Below, piece after piece: positions 26,260-34,658 of a DNA stretch of 46,860 nt. The notes under the pieces are model-generated. The model was not told the origin of the DNA and did not search any database. It worked only from the letters and a program-made list of their open reading frames with translations. The DNA comes from an uncultured Metabacillus sp. (GTDB taxonomy: Bacteria; Bacillota; Bacilli; Bacillales; Bacillaceae): NCBI RefSeq assembly GCF_947503125.1, contig NZ_CANNCR010000033.1, positions 1-46,860 of the forward strand. The letters are read 5' to 3'. The translations under genes were made by a program, and so were the position numbers. Within the stretch, counting starts at the first letter, position 1, and the number at the start of each line of letters is the position of its first letter.

Positions 26260-27804
26260 TTACTTGTTCTTTTTATAATGAATGGAATAGATATCATGTC
26301 TGCGGTCCTTTAATTGATTAACTGTACCGGATTGGCGCTGGCGTCTTAAGATCTCCAAGTCTACATCTCCGATGGCAACCATTTCAATATTCGGATTGCA
26401 TTCAACAACAATGCCATCGCGGGCAAATTCAAAATCTGAAGGTGCGAAAACAGCAGATTGTGCATATTGAATATCCATATTTTCGGTTTGCGGCAGGTTG
26501 CCGACAGTTCCAGCGATCACTGTATAAATTTGATTTTCAACAGCACGAGCCTGCGCACAATACCGGACTCGTAAGTAGCCTTGGCGGTCTTCCGTACAGA
26601 ACGGAGTGAAAATAATCTTCGCTCCCTTATCTGTTGCAATCCTTGCAAGCTCAGGAAATTCAATGTCATAGCAAATTTGGATGGCAATTTTCCCACAGTC
26701 AGTATTGAACACTTTTACTTGATCGCCTCTGCTAATCCCCCACCATTTACGTTCGTTTGGCGTAATATGAAGTTTATATTGCTTTTCAATTGTCCCGTCT
26801 CTTCTAAATAAATAGGCAATATTGTAGATTCGCCCTTCTTCCTCTACAACATGTGATCCGCCAATGATGTTGACGTTGTATCGTACTGCTAACTCGGTGA
26901 ATAGCTCGATATATTCTTCCGTATACTCAGTCAGCCTTTGTATCGCCTTACTTGGTACTTTTTCATCAAGGAAGGACATGAGCTGTGTTGTAAAGATTTC
27001 TGGAAAAACAGCAAAATCGGAACCGGCATCTGAAGCGACATCTGTGTAATACTCTACTTGCTTCGCAAATTCCTCAAAAGAATTAATTTGCTTCATCATA
27101 TATTGTACAACACAGATCCGAACGGGATGGGATGTTTTATAAAATCGTTTTGTATTTGCATGATAATCAACATTATTCCATTCCATAAGTGTTGCGTATT
27201 TATAAGAGGCTAAATCATCCGGCAAATAATTAGGATTAATTCGCATTAACGTAAACCCGTTTAATAATTGGAAAGAAAGAACTGGATCATAAATTTTATG
27301 TAAGGTTACTTGCTGGACATATTGTCTTGGTGTTAATTCGTCTGCATATTTATAATAATTAGGAATTCTTCCCCCAATAATAATACTTTTTAAATTCAGC
27401 CTTCTTGCAAGATCCTTTCTCGCTTCATATAAACGGTGACCGATTTTCATCCTGCGGTAGTTTGGATGGACCATCACTTCAATTCCGTACATATTATAGC
27501 CATCAGGATTATGGTTTGTAATATAGCCGTTATCTGTAATATCATCCCATGTATGGCGGTCATCGTATTCATCAAAGTTAATTAACAAGCTGGAACAGGA
27601 ACCAATGATTTTCCCATCTAGTTCCGCACAAAACTGACCCTCTTGAAAATGTTCAAGATGGCTTTCTAAATGCTCTCGCTTCCACGGTGTCATTCCTGGA
27701 AAACATTTCGTTTGCAGCTTTAAAATTTCATCAATGTCACTTTCTTCAATATTGCGTATAACCATTTTCTTCTCAAATTTAGATAAATCTAGCTTTTCCG
27801 ACAT
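26260..27804 (-). CDS. yhcX: GNAT acetyltransferase-carbon-nitrogen hydrolase fusion YhcX
   Basis: This 514-residue protein joins an N-terminal GNAT domain (about 15-170; acetyl-CoA loop near HPNYRRMKIGHRLYEARK) to a C-terminal nitrilase-family amidohydrolase (about 225-510). The nitrilase triad is visible as Glu in FPEIF, Lys in KLHITPNERKWW and Cys in QICYDIEFPE. B. subtilis YhcX has the same fusion and length. The physiological substrate is not established; coupling deamidation and acetylation of one metabolite is possible. It follows yhcW by 42 bp and probably shares its transcript. GGAGGAG precedes the ATG. Confidence 0.93.
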   Translation of the reverse strand: MSEKLDLSKFEKKMVIRNIEESDIDEILKLQTKCFPGMTPWKREHLESHLEHFQEGQFCAELDGKIIGSCSSLLINFDEYDDRHTWDDITDNGYITNHNPDGYNMYGIEVMVHPNYRRMKIGHRLYEARKDLARRLNLKSIIIGGRIPNYYKYADELTPRQYVQQVTLHKIYDPVLSFQLLNGFTLMRINPNYLPDDLASYKYATLMEWNNVDYHANTKRFYKTSHPVRICVVQYMMKQINSFEEFAKQVEYYTDVASDAGSDFAVFPEIFTTQLMSFLDEKVPSKAIQRLTEYTEEYIELFTELAVRYNVNIIGGSHVVEEEGRIYNIAYLFRRDGTIEKQYKLHITPNERKWWGISRGDQVKVFNTDCGKIAIQICYDIEFPELARIATDKGAKIIFTPFCTEDRQGYLRVRYCAQARAVENQIYTVIAGTVGNLPQTENMDIQYAQSAVFAPSDFEFARDGIVVECNPNIEMVAIGDVDLEILRRQRQSGTVNQLKDRRHDIYSIHYKKNK

Positions 27805-27846
27805 AATGGATACTCCTCCTGATCTAATTTCAGTATATTTTACCCT

Positions 27847-28506
27847 TTATTGCTTATCTAAAAACGAGATTAATTCCTTCAATTCCATATGTGCCATTGA
27901 TTCTATGCTGTGATCTATTTCGCAAAATGTTAAATCCTTTGTGACAGTGTTTGGAACTGTAACACATTTCATCCCCGCTCGCTTTGCTGCTAAAGCGCCA
28001 TTTGCCGAGTCTTCAAAAGCAATACACTCTTCAGGCATTACTCCGAGGCATTTGGCAGCTTCCAGATATAGTGCTGGATCAGGCTTTACGTTTTGGACAT
28101 GGTCTGATGTACGGATACATTCAAACCGCTCTAATAGATTTAGCCTTTTTAAGTGTGATGACACCCACTCGTAATTAGAGCTCGATGCCAGGCCAACCTT
28201 GAGACCTAGAGTTTTTGCAGCATCTAAATAGTCCACGACACCAGGCCTTTCCTTTTCTTCGACGATCCTTTTCATAAATAGTTCCTTTTGGCGTTGTGAC
28301 AATTCATTGTGATCAAGTGTTTTTTTCGCCTGCTCTTCAAGATATGTGTAAGGATTAAAATCAGACTTCGTACCGATCAATTCCCCCCAAAGACTTAAAG
28401 GCAATTCACAGTTATGCTCAGCAAAAATTTCACATAAAACTTCATATTCATGTGTTTCCGTATCTAAAATCAATCCATCAAAATCAAAAATTATCGCTTT
28501 TATCAT
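27847..28506 (-). CDS. yhcW: HAD-superfamily phosphatase YhcW
   Basis: The 219-residue protein is a class I HAD phosphatase of the phosphoglycolate phosphatase/beta-phosphoglucomutase type. Motif I is IFDFDGLILDTE (nucleophile Asp9 and Asp11), motif II LASSSNYEWV, motif III Lys in NVKPDP, and motif IV AFEDSANGALAAKRAG. The alpha-helical cap lies between motifs I and II. Substrate is not readable. ATG 28506 follows GAGGTGA. Length and place fit B. subtilis YhcW. Confidence 0.9.
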   Translation of the reverse strand: MIKAIIFDFDGLILDTETHEYEVLCEIFAEHNCELPLSLWGELIGTKSDFNPYTYLEEQAKKTLDHNELSQRQKELFMKRIVEEKERPGVVDYLDAAKTLGLKVGLASSSNYEWVSSHLKRLNLLERFECIRTSDHVQNVKPDPALYLEAAKCLGVMPEECIAFEDSANGALAAKRAGMKCVTVPNTVTKDLTFCEIDHSIESMAHMELKELISFLDKQ

Positions 28507-28586
28507 ATCGATCACCTCTACCTCATTATACAGAAATTAACATTACTTTTCATTTTTGAGGTGTAGGCCTAATTCAGGGAGCCTGC

Positions 28587-28681
28587 TATGAGACTTTTCT
28601 ATGGTTCTCTTACTGGTTTTTGTCCTTTATAAGCCTTTTATGGGACTCTTCTTAGGTTCTCTTATTGAATTTTGTCCTTTA
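28587..28681. repeat. Two-copy imperfect tandem repeat, 52-bp period
   Basis: Units at 28587-28629 and 28639-28681 match at 36 of 43 positions. Each contains GGTTCTCTTA and TTTTGTCCTTTA. They lie between yhcW and the yhcV terminator and code for nothing visible. Confidence 0.7.
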
Positions 28682-28685
28682 AATG

Positions 28686-28714
28686 AAAAAGAGGACTGAC
28701 ATCGTCAGCCCTCA
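28686..28714 (-). terminator. Terminator of yhcV
   Basis: GAGGACTGAC and GTCAGCCCTC pair (one G-T mismatch on the RNA) around a short loop, and the minus-strand product continues into TTTTTC. Confidence 0.8.
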
Positions 28715-28727
28715 AGGAGATTTCTGC

Positions 28728-29159
28728 TTAAGTTGTTTTGTTTGGTTCAGAAATGTTTGTTAAGGCTGCACCAGCAGCTTGGTCTGACAATTGGTTCGTT
28801 GCAAGGTCACCTAATGCAACGATACCAACTAGTTGATTGTTTTCGACAATTGGCAAGCGACGGATCTGATGCTGTGCCATAATCTTTGCTGCTTCAGCAG
28901 CAGACATTGATTTGTGTCCTGATACAAGGTTAGTGGACATAACCTGTGAAACAGGTGTATTACCATCAAGTCCTTGTGCAGTTGAACGAACCGTGATGTC
29001 ACGGTCAGTTACAATTCCTTTAAGCTGACCATTATCAACCACCGGGATTGAGCCAACATTATCTCTACTCATTAATTCTGCTGCTTCTTTAATCGTTTGA
29101 TTAGAAGAAATCGTGTCAACATTTGTTGTCATACATTCCTGAATTGTATTATTCAACAT
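28728..29159 (-). CDS. yhcV: CBS-domain protein YhcV
   Basis: This 143-residue protein consists of two CBS domains (about 5-60 and 68-125; VPVV-type strands in SIPVVDNGQLKGIVTDRDI and RRLPIVENNQLVGIVALGDL) and a short polar tail. CBS pairs bind adenosine nucleotides, so a sensory or regulatory role is likely. No catalytic domain is attached. Three ATG codons follow AGGAG; the third, at 29159, has the best spacing. It matches B. subtilis YhcV in size and place. Confidence 0.9.
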   Translation of the reverse strand: MLNNTIQECMTTNVDTISSNQTIKEAAELMSRDNVGSIPVVDNGQLKGIVTDRDITVRSTAQGLDGNTPVSQVMSTNLVSGHKSMSAAEAAKIMAQHQIRRLPIVENNQLVGIVALGDLATNQLSDQAAGAALTNISEPNKTT

Positions 29160-29350
29160 CATCATCTCCTTTCGTACATAGTTTGAACAGATTGCTGTAC
29201 TTTATTTATAGAAAATTTTCTCGGGAATAGTAACGGATAATTCGTTTTCTTGTATAGACCGTTTCACTTCTGTTCACAATCTATCCATTTTACAGATCAT
29301 ACAGATTACGACTATAATTTAAGAAAACATTATCACTGTGAGGAGATGTC

Positions 29351-29782
29351 ATGTCGAGTACTAAGGAAAAGCAGATTGAAAATTTATTATCCATCGGTTG
29401 GATTGCTTCATTTATTGCTACATTAGGCAGTCTCTATTTCTCAGAAATATTACAATATACACCATGTGATCTTTGCTGGTATCAGCGAATATTTATGTAT
29501 CCTTTAGTCATTATATTAGGTGTTGGCGTATTTAAGAAGGATGCTTCAATTGCGCTTTATTCACTTATTCTGTCAGCCATTGGCGGCTGTATTTCCATTT
29601 ACCATTACAGCATTCAGAAGATCGACTTTTTGGGGGAAAAATCGATTTCTTGCGGGATTGTCCCTTGTACAGGTGAATACATCAATTGGCTGGGATTTAT
29701 TACGATCCCGTTTTTGGCACTTGTCGGATTTATCATTATTTTCTCCACAAGCTTACTAATTTTAAAAAAGGCAGGTCGTTAA
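29351..29782 (+). CDS. bdbC: DsbB-family thiol-disulfide oxidoreductase BdbC
   Basis: The 143-residue membrane protein has four transmembrane segments and the two cysteine pairs of the DsbB/BdbC family: C39-x2-C42 in CDLCWYQR and C101-x4-C106 in CGIVPCTG. It re-oxidises an extracytoplasmic thiol oxidase by passing electrons to quinone. The ATG follows GAGGAG. The next gene, a membrane-anchored thioredoxin, starts two bases after the stop codon and is probably its partner. In B. subtilis bdbC sits elsewhere, so this pair is an addition to the yhc region. Confidence 0.92.
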   Translation: MSSTKEKQIENLLSIGWIASFIATLGSLYFSEILQYTPCDLCWYQRIFMYPLVIILGVGVFKKDASIALYSLILSAIGGCISIYHYSIQKIDFLGEKSISCGIVPCTGEYINWLGFITIPFLALVGFIIIFSTSLLILKKAGR

Positions 29783-29783
29783 C

Positions 29784-30254
29784 TTGAAGAAAATACTTAT
29801 ATTTGGTGCAATCATAGTCATTTTATTTGGGGCACTGGCATTCATCAATACCTATCAAAATAAACAACAAGCAGAAGGAAATGTATATGGAAAAGATAAT
29901 CTTAAGCCAGCAACTATTGATCAATTAGATGACCCGAATTATCAAAACATTATCCTTCCAGACGAGCTGGAAGCAAAACTGGAAAATAAAGAGGAAATCA
30001 TTGTTTACTTCTTCAGTCCAGAATGTACACATTGTCAGGCAACAACCCCTGTTCTTATGCCTGTTGCAGACGAGGTTGGTGTTGAGATCGACCAATTTAA
30101 TTTGTTAGAATTTGAGGACGGCTGGACCCAATATGGTATTGAGTCAACACCAACGCTTGTTCATTACAAGGATGGAAAAGAGGTTGCCCGCAGTGTAGGT
30201 TCAAATACGGAGGAATATTTCCGTAATTTGCTGACTGAATGGGAAGCTAAATAA
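29784..30254 (+). CDS. Membrane-anchored thioredoxin-like protein
   Basis: The 156-residue protein has one N-terminal membrane anchor (about 4-21) and an extracellular thioredoxin fold with the active site C81-T-H-C84 in FFSPECTHC; the cis-proline loop is STPTLVHYKDGK. It should exchange disulfides with secreted proteins, with BdbC as the likely oxidant; it resembles B. subtilis BdbA more than DsbA-type BdbD because it has no helical insertion. The start is TTG at 29784, one base after the bdbC stop, with GGCAGG upstream. Confidence 0.85.
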   Translation: MKKILIFGAIIVILFGALAFINTYQNKQQAEGNVYGKDNLKPATIDQLDDPNYQNIILPDELEAKLENKEEIIVYFFSPECTHCQATTPVLMPVADEVGVEIDQFNLLEFEDGWTQYGIESTPTLVHYKDGKEVARSVGSNTEEYFRNLLTEWEAK

Positions 30255-30260
30255 ACATGT

Positions 30261-30310
30261 AAAAAGAGGATGTTCTAAGGGTCAGACCCTTTTGAAACAT
30301 CCTCCTTTTT
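30261..30310. terminator. Bidirectional terminator between thioredoxin and yhcU
   Basis: AAAAAGAGGATGTT and GAAACATCCTCCTTTTTT form the outer stem with an inner GGGTC/GACCC hairpin. T-runs appear on both strands. Confidence 0.85.
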
Positions 30311-30312
30311 TG

Positions 30313-30717
30313 TTAAATGATTAAGTTATTTGCCGGTTTTATAAACTGACTAAACTCCCCATCCTGACTTTCAGCTTCTTTGAATTGAGAAAAAGACAGC
30401 GGAAAAAAATAGCCATATTCATTTAAATTATGACTGTTTCGTTCAAACATTTCTTGATATTCTTTTTCATGCTTGCAATCGTCAATATGATCAAGCACCG
30501 CAATGACCGCTTGAAGGCTTGAAATAATATGAAAGGCATCCTTTAAAGTCCCATTATACATTTGATCAGATTCTTGCGGCTGTAATACCTTTTGTCCTTT
30601 TAGCAATTTAATTTCTTTGTCTGGAAAAAATCTCGGAAAAATCTCCGTATATAATTGTTCAACAAGTTCATCTATATGACGCTCTTGTTCCTCAGTTGAC
30701 GCAACAACAACCTTCAT
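30313..30717 (-). CDS. yhcU: YhcU family cytoplasmic protein
   Basis: The 134-residue protein is soluble, with an N-terminal strand (MKVVVASTEEQERHIDELV) and mostly helical remainder. No domain with known activity is recognised; the size (131 in B. subtilis, from memory) and the location between yhcT and yhcV identify it as YhcU. I start at the ATG at 30717, six bases after GGGTG; the frame extends to 30777 without a site. Confidence 0.78.
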   Translation of the reverse strand: MKVVVASTEEQERHIDELVEQLYTEIFPRFFPDKEIKLLKGQKVLQPQESDQMYNGTLKDAFHIISSLQAVIAVLDHIDDCKHEKEYQEMFERNSHNLNEYGYFFPLSFSQFKEAESQDGEFSQFIKPANNLII

Positions 30718-30895
30718 TTCAATCACCCTTTTTATTCTTCCTATCAATTCTTCTTTATCTTGAACTACTGTAAGCATACCATAGTATATTCGGTCATTTT
30801 AGAGGTAAGTGTTACCGGAACTAGATTGTACATCCAATATTGGTTCTGTATACTTTTTTACAGATAAATGAAAACAGTTAAGGTTGGTGAAGTAC

Positions 30896-31789
30896 TTGAA
30901 ACGAGTGGGTGAATGGCTTGAAATCGACATTCCCGAAAACTGGGCAAATAACACCGTCTTCCATGTTCTAACTAATAAACTTGGCGCTTCAAAAGCCCTC
31001 GTTCAAAAATGGAATCAGATGAAAGCCATTAGAAAAAATGATCAGCAAGCAGATGTAAATCATAGGCTTCATATCAATGACAGCTTATCCTTACATTTAT
31101 TTAAAACGGAGGATTATGGTGTAGTTCCAGAGCAGCTTCCTATTGAAGTCCTTTATGAGGATGACCATATGCTGATTGTGAATAAACAGGCAGGTATCGA
31201 TACACACCCAAATGCTCCTGAACAAACAGGGACATTGGCAAATGGCATTGCCTATTACTATCAAATGAACGAACAACAACTCAAAGTAAGGCATATTCAT
31301 CGACTTGATAAGGATACATCGGGAGCGATCATTTTTGCTAAGCATGACCTGGCCCATACATTATTGGATAAAGCTCTTGAGCAAAGAAAAATTAAACGGA
31401 CCTATATTGCTATAGCTGAAGGCAAGCTTGCTCAAAGGAAAGGAACGATTGATAAGCCGATTGGAAAGGACCGTCACCATGCGACACGAAGAAGGGTATC
31501 ACCTACTGGTCAGAGGGCGATAACCCATTTTCAAGTCAAACATTATATCCCTGATCAACAATTATCAATTGTTGAACTCAGGCTTGATACAGGAAGAACT
31601 CATCAAATTCGTGTGCATCTAAGCTCGATCGGCCATCCAATCATTGGTGATGTGCTATATGGGGCGAAAAAGCGAATCATGAACAGACAAGCACTACATG
31701 CTGCAAAGGTGACACTTATCCATCCCCTAACTGGAGAAGGGGTCGAGGTTGAAGCTGAATTTCCAAAGGATATGCTTCCCTTTCTTTAA
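30896..31789 (+). CDS. yhcT: RluA-family RNA pseudouridine synthase YhcT
   Basis: This protein of nearly 300 residues has an N-terminal S4-like region and a pseudouridine synthase domain of the RluA/RluD group. The catalytic Asp is in RHIHRLDKDTSGAI, with supporting motifs RTYIAIAEG, TGRTHQIRVHLSSIGHPIIGD and LHAAKVTLIHP. The RNA target (likely 23S rRNA) is not readable. The start is uncertain: the TTG at 30896 has GGTGA five bases upstream and I prefer it; the frame is also open from TTG 30884 and GTG 30887. Confidence 0.9.
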   Translation: MKRVGEWLEIDIPENWANNTVFHVLTNKLGASKALVQKWNQMKAIRKNDQQADVNHRLHINDSLSLHLFKTEDYGVVPEQLPIEVLYEDDHMLIVNKQAGIDTHPNAPEQTGTLANGIAYYYQMNEQQLKVRHIHRLDKDTSGAIIFAKHDLAHTLLDKALEQRKIKRTYIAIAEGKLAQRKGTIDKPIGKDRHHATRRRVSPTGQRAITHFQVKHYIPDQQLSIVELRLDTGRTHQIRVHLSSIGHPIIGDVLYGAKKRIMNRQALHAAKVTLIHPLTGEGVEVEAEFPKDMLPFL

Positions 31790-31871
31790 AAAGGGCAATA
31801 TTCACTAATTCGATGATTTATTTTTGAAGAAGAAGACTGATTGATCTACGAACTTTATTTGACAAACAAAG

Positions 31872-31928
31872 GCACCACATTTTCCGAGAATTATTTCCTA
31901 TGGTTTACGGACTATGTGGTGCTTTTTG
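31872..31928 (+). terminator. Terminator of yhcT
   Basis: GCACCACAT (31872-31880) pairs with ATGTGGTGC (31914-31922) around a long loop and TTTTT follows at once. Confidence 0.75.
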
Positions 31929-31953
31929 CCTGAATTTCTGATTTAATAAAATA

Positions 31954-32003
31954 TTTACAGTACATCAACATGAAGTTAATAATTTATTGATAGTTTGTAC
32001 ATA
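31954..32003 (+). promoter_or_regulatory. Four Pho-box-like hexamers and minus 10 site of tatA-tatC
   Basis: TTTACA (31954), TCAACA (31965), TTAATA (31976) and TTGATA (31987) occur at an exact 11-bp pitch, matching the Bacillus PhoP consensus TT(A/C/T)A(C/T)A with 5-bp gaps. A minus 10-like TACATA (31998-32003) follows five bases later, the placement usual for PhoP-activated promoters. Read by eye, not scored. Confidence 0.6.
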
Positions 32004-32055
32004 GGCAGGATTTTCTCGGTACTTTAACATCAATATTTATAATTGGAGGTTTCAT

Positions 32056-32286
32056 ATGTTACAAAACATAGGTATACCAGGACTGATCTTAATTTTAGTT
32101 ATTGCATTAATTATTTTTGGCCCTTCAAAGCTACCGGAAATTGGACGTGCTTTCGGATCAACCTTAAAAGAGTTTAAAAAGGCAACAAATGATTTAGTAA
32201 ATGGTGACAAAAAGGATTCAGATAACGAGGAAGATGATAAAAAGCTTCATGCGGTTGAAAGTGCAAAAACGAAAACTGGAAGCTAA
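32056..32286 (+). CDS. tatA: Twin-arginine translocase subunit TatA
   Basis: The 76-residue TatA has one membrane helix (about 5-21), the hinge motif [14 protein letters not shown] and an amphipathic helix, then a charged Asp/Lys-rich tail. It oligomerises in the membrane to let folded proteins bearing twin-arginine signals pass, with TatC as receptor. Upstream, TTGGAGG gives a strong ribosome binding site, and four Pho-box-like hexamers precede the promoter. No twin-arginine substrate gene is seen nearby. Confidence 0.95.
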   Translation: MLQNIGIPGLILILVIALIIFGPSKLPEIGRAFGSTLKEFKKATNDLVNGDKKDSDNEEDDKKLHAVESAKTKTGS

Positions 32287-32385
32287 CATAAGTTGATGTA
32301 GGCAGGAATAATCCATAACTTGCTTACATCTTTTTTCTCTTATGATGAATTCGAATCTTTCTTTTTTACGGAAAGGAGCAATGGA

Positions 32386-33132
32386 ATGGACTTAACAGAA
32401 AAGAACGTGATTGAACACTTGAGTGAGCTGCGGAAAAGGATCATTATTACCTTGAGTTTTTTCCTCCTCTCCCTCCTTGCCTCCTTTATCTTCGTAAAGG
32501 ACATTCATGATTTTTTAGTAAAAGACCTTCATGATAAATTAGCCATTTTGGGGCCAGGAGATATTCTTTGGATTTATATGGCGATCGCAGGTTTTAGCGC
32601 GATTACCTTAACGATTCCTGTTGCAGCTTTGCAAATATGGCTTTTTGTCAAGCCTGGGTTAAAAAAGGAGGAGCAAAGGGTTACGTTAGCATTTATTCCT
32701 GGAATTTTTATTTTATTTCTTTCAGGGATTACCTTTGGTTATTTTGTATTATTTCCCATCGTCCTGTCGTTCCTGCAAAGCCTTGCTGGAGATCAATTTG
32801 AAACCTTTTTTACAGTCGATAAATATTTTCGTTTTATGATTAATCTTACTTTACCTTTCGGATTTTTATTTGAAATGCCCGCGGTTGTCATGTTCTTAAC
32901 AAGACTAGGTATTATTAATCCGCAGAGGCTAGCAAAAACCAGAAAGGTCTCTTATTTTGTTTTAATCATCATTTCTGTTTTTATTACACCTCCTGATTTT
33001 ATATCAGATATTTTAGTGATTATCCCTTTATTGCTGCTCTACGAGTTCAGCATTACCTTATCAAAAATTGTGTACCGTAAGAAGATTTCTCTCGAACAAA
33101 CCATGCTGCAATCAAATGAAAAAACAGCCTGA
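32386..33132 (+). CDS. tatC: Twin-arginine translocase subunit TatC
   Basis: The 248-residue TatC has six membrane segments and the family signature NVIEHLSELRKRI at the N-terminus, which with the following loop binds the twin-arginine signal. FGFLFEMPAVVMFLTRLGI and the ITPPDFISD loop near the end are also characteristic. I start at the ATG at 32386 (AAAGGAG seven bases upstream); an in-frame ATG at 32320 has no ribosome binding site. The gap to tatA is 99 bp with no terminator, so the two are co-transcribed. Confidence 0.95.
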   Translation: MDLTEKNVIEHLSELRKRIIITLSFFLLSLLASFIFVKDIHDFLVKDLHDKLAILGPGDILWIYMAIAGFSAITLTIPVAALQIWLFVKPGLKKEEQRVTLAFIPGIFILFLSGITFGYFVLFPIVLSFLQSLAGDQFETFFTVDKYFRFMINLTLPFGFLFEMPAVVMFLTRLGIINPQRLAKTRKVSYFVLIIISVFITPPDFISDILVIIPLLLLYEFSITLSKIVYRKKISLEQTMLQSNEKTA

Positions 33133-33157
33133 GCTTTCTCACTTCTTCAGGCTGTTT
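33121..33157. terminator. Bidirectional terminator between tatC and yhcS
   Basis: AAAACAGCCTGA and TCAGGCTGTTT form an 11-bp stem that begins in the last codons of tatC. The arms supply A- and T-runs on either side. Confidence 0.75.
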
Positions 33158-33161
33158 ACTA

Positions 33162-33740
33162 TTAAACACTCTTTTTCTTGGCATAGATAATATAACGTTG
33201 CGGAGCATTGCCAACATAGCTGAACGGATAGCAGGTTGTTAAAAGAAGCTCCTCTGTTTCATTTTGTAAGGTGATAATGCTAACATCATCTGCTTCGACA
33301 ATTTTTGTTTTCGTGATTTCATATTCAAAGCTGCCATATGGCAAACCAATTTCGAGCGAATCACCGATTTTAAGCTCTCCAGCTCTGCGAAATACAGTAT
33401 CCCGATGTCCTGATAGAACAATTTGTCCATTTTCACCCGGATAATAACTGCCTTTATAGTGGCCTACACCTTTTTCGAGATCATCAGGATCTGTTCCCTC
33501 CACAATCGGCAAATGCGCATTTAGCCTTGGTATATGTAAGATCCCAACCGCTTCCCCTACCGGCGGTTTAAATGCCCCATTCTTATCCTTAAACACTTCT
33601 TTAGCAGGTGGAGATTCAACCATTGCTTGAGCTTCCTCTAATGATTTTGACGTTTGCTTTTTGGTATCAACCATTTCCCAACCAGCATATGCCACAATAC
33701 AAAGGCCAACAACAATTAATAAATAGGATAGCTTCTTCAT
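33162..33740 (-). CDS. yhcS: Class D sortase YhcS
   Basis: This 192-residue transpeptidase attaches LPxTG-type proteins to peptidoglycan. It has an N-terminal anchor (about 4-20) and the sortase triad: His112 in LSGHRDT, Cys170 in LLTTCYP and Arg182 in PQRYIIYA. The VGILHIPRLNAHLPIVEGT strand region is typical of class D. No protein with a sorting signal is encoded in this window. Its place next to yhcT and yhcU matches B. subtilis with the tat genes in between. The ATG at 33740 follows GGAAGGTAG. Confidence 0.92.
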   Translation of the reverse strand: MKKLSYLLIVVGLCIVAYAGWEMVDTKKQTSKSLEEAQAMVESPPAKEVFKDKNGAFKPPVGEAVGILHIPRLNAHLPIVEGTDPDDLEKGVGHYKGSYYPGENGQIVLSGHRDTVFRRAGELKIGDSLEIGLPYGSFEYEITKTKIVEADDVSIITLQNETEELLLTTCYPFSYVGNAPQRYIIYAKKKSV

Positions 33741-33883
33741 CTACCTTCCACTCTTTCTTCTATTAATAAGTTCATTATATCACAGAGAAGATGTCCTTTA
33801 TTAAAAGAGCAGAGTAAATAGGGGGTTCAATTGTTAAATTTTTGTAAATGCCGATCATTCCGATAACTAACTGTGAAACTAAT

Positions 33884-34462
33884 TTATAAAATTTCCGTTA
33901 TCCCTTTAATTTCCTTTAACATTTTTTCTCTCGTTTCTTTATCAACATGGGGCACGGAAAATAAGAATTTATGTGTGATCACATTGATTCCGCAATAATC
34001 AAAAATCCCAACATCCATTGATGTTTCCATGGATGAAACAAGCTGGCTGGGCTTCATAAACTCTTCTGTTTGGCTGGTCGTTTGCAATATGATGGCTCGT
34101 TTCCCTTTAAGAAGACCGTCAATCTCCCCTTTTCCAAATCTAAATGCAAATCCATTTGTAAACACACGGTCAATATACCCTTTCAGAATTGCTGGCATGC
34201 CGCACCACCAGGTAGGAAAAATAAAGACGAGGTTTTCCGCCCAGGTTATCTCATTTTGTTCTTCCAAAATGTCTTTAGGAAGCTTAGTTTGATAAAACTC
34301 TGTATGATTATCCTCTGTTAATAGTGGATCAAATTTCAGCTTATAGAGATCCCGTATTTTAACCTCAAAATTTCTCTTGGTTAAATGTTCTTTTACCTCA
34401 CTGCAAATAGCATGATTAAAGCTATCCTCATTAGGATGTGCCAATATGATGAGCGTTTTCAT
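33884..34462 (-). CDS. Flavodoxin-like NAD(P)H (quinone) oxidoreductase
   Basis: The 192-residue enzyme belongs to the KefF/MdaB/YwrO-type flavodoxin-fold family and probably reduces quinones with two electrons. The N-terminus KTLIILAHPNEDSFNHAI binds the FMN phosphate, and FPTWWCGMPAILKGYIDRVFTNGFAF is the isoalloxazine loop and family signature. The ATG at 34462 has GGAGG six bases upstream. It stands alone between yhcS and the large kinase. No terminator is obvious. Confidence 0.87.
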   Translation of the reverse strand: MKTLIILAHPNEDSFNHAICSEVKEHLTKRNFEVKIRDLYKLKFDPLLTEDNHTEFYQTKLPKDILEEQNEITWAENLVFIFPTWWCGMPAILKGYIDRVFTNGFAFRFGKGEIDGLLKGKRAIILQTTSQTEEFMKPSQLVSSMETSMDVGIFDYCGINVITHKFLFSVPHVDKETREKMLKEIKGITEIL

Positions 34463-34658
34463 ACAAGCCTCCAAACGTTATTTTTTTCTAGTATGGATCT
34501 TTTCGTGGCCTGTATTCATAAAAAAGCTTTACAAATAATGATTGTTAAACAGGAACATGGCATAAAAGCCTGGGGTGAGGTCATATTGCCGGTTATCTGC
34601 CTGCATGCTCATTCTGCCTTATCCAGTATGAGCTTGTCCAATTCCGATTGTATATGGA

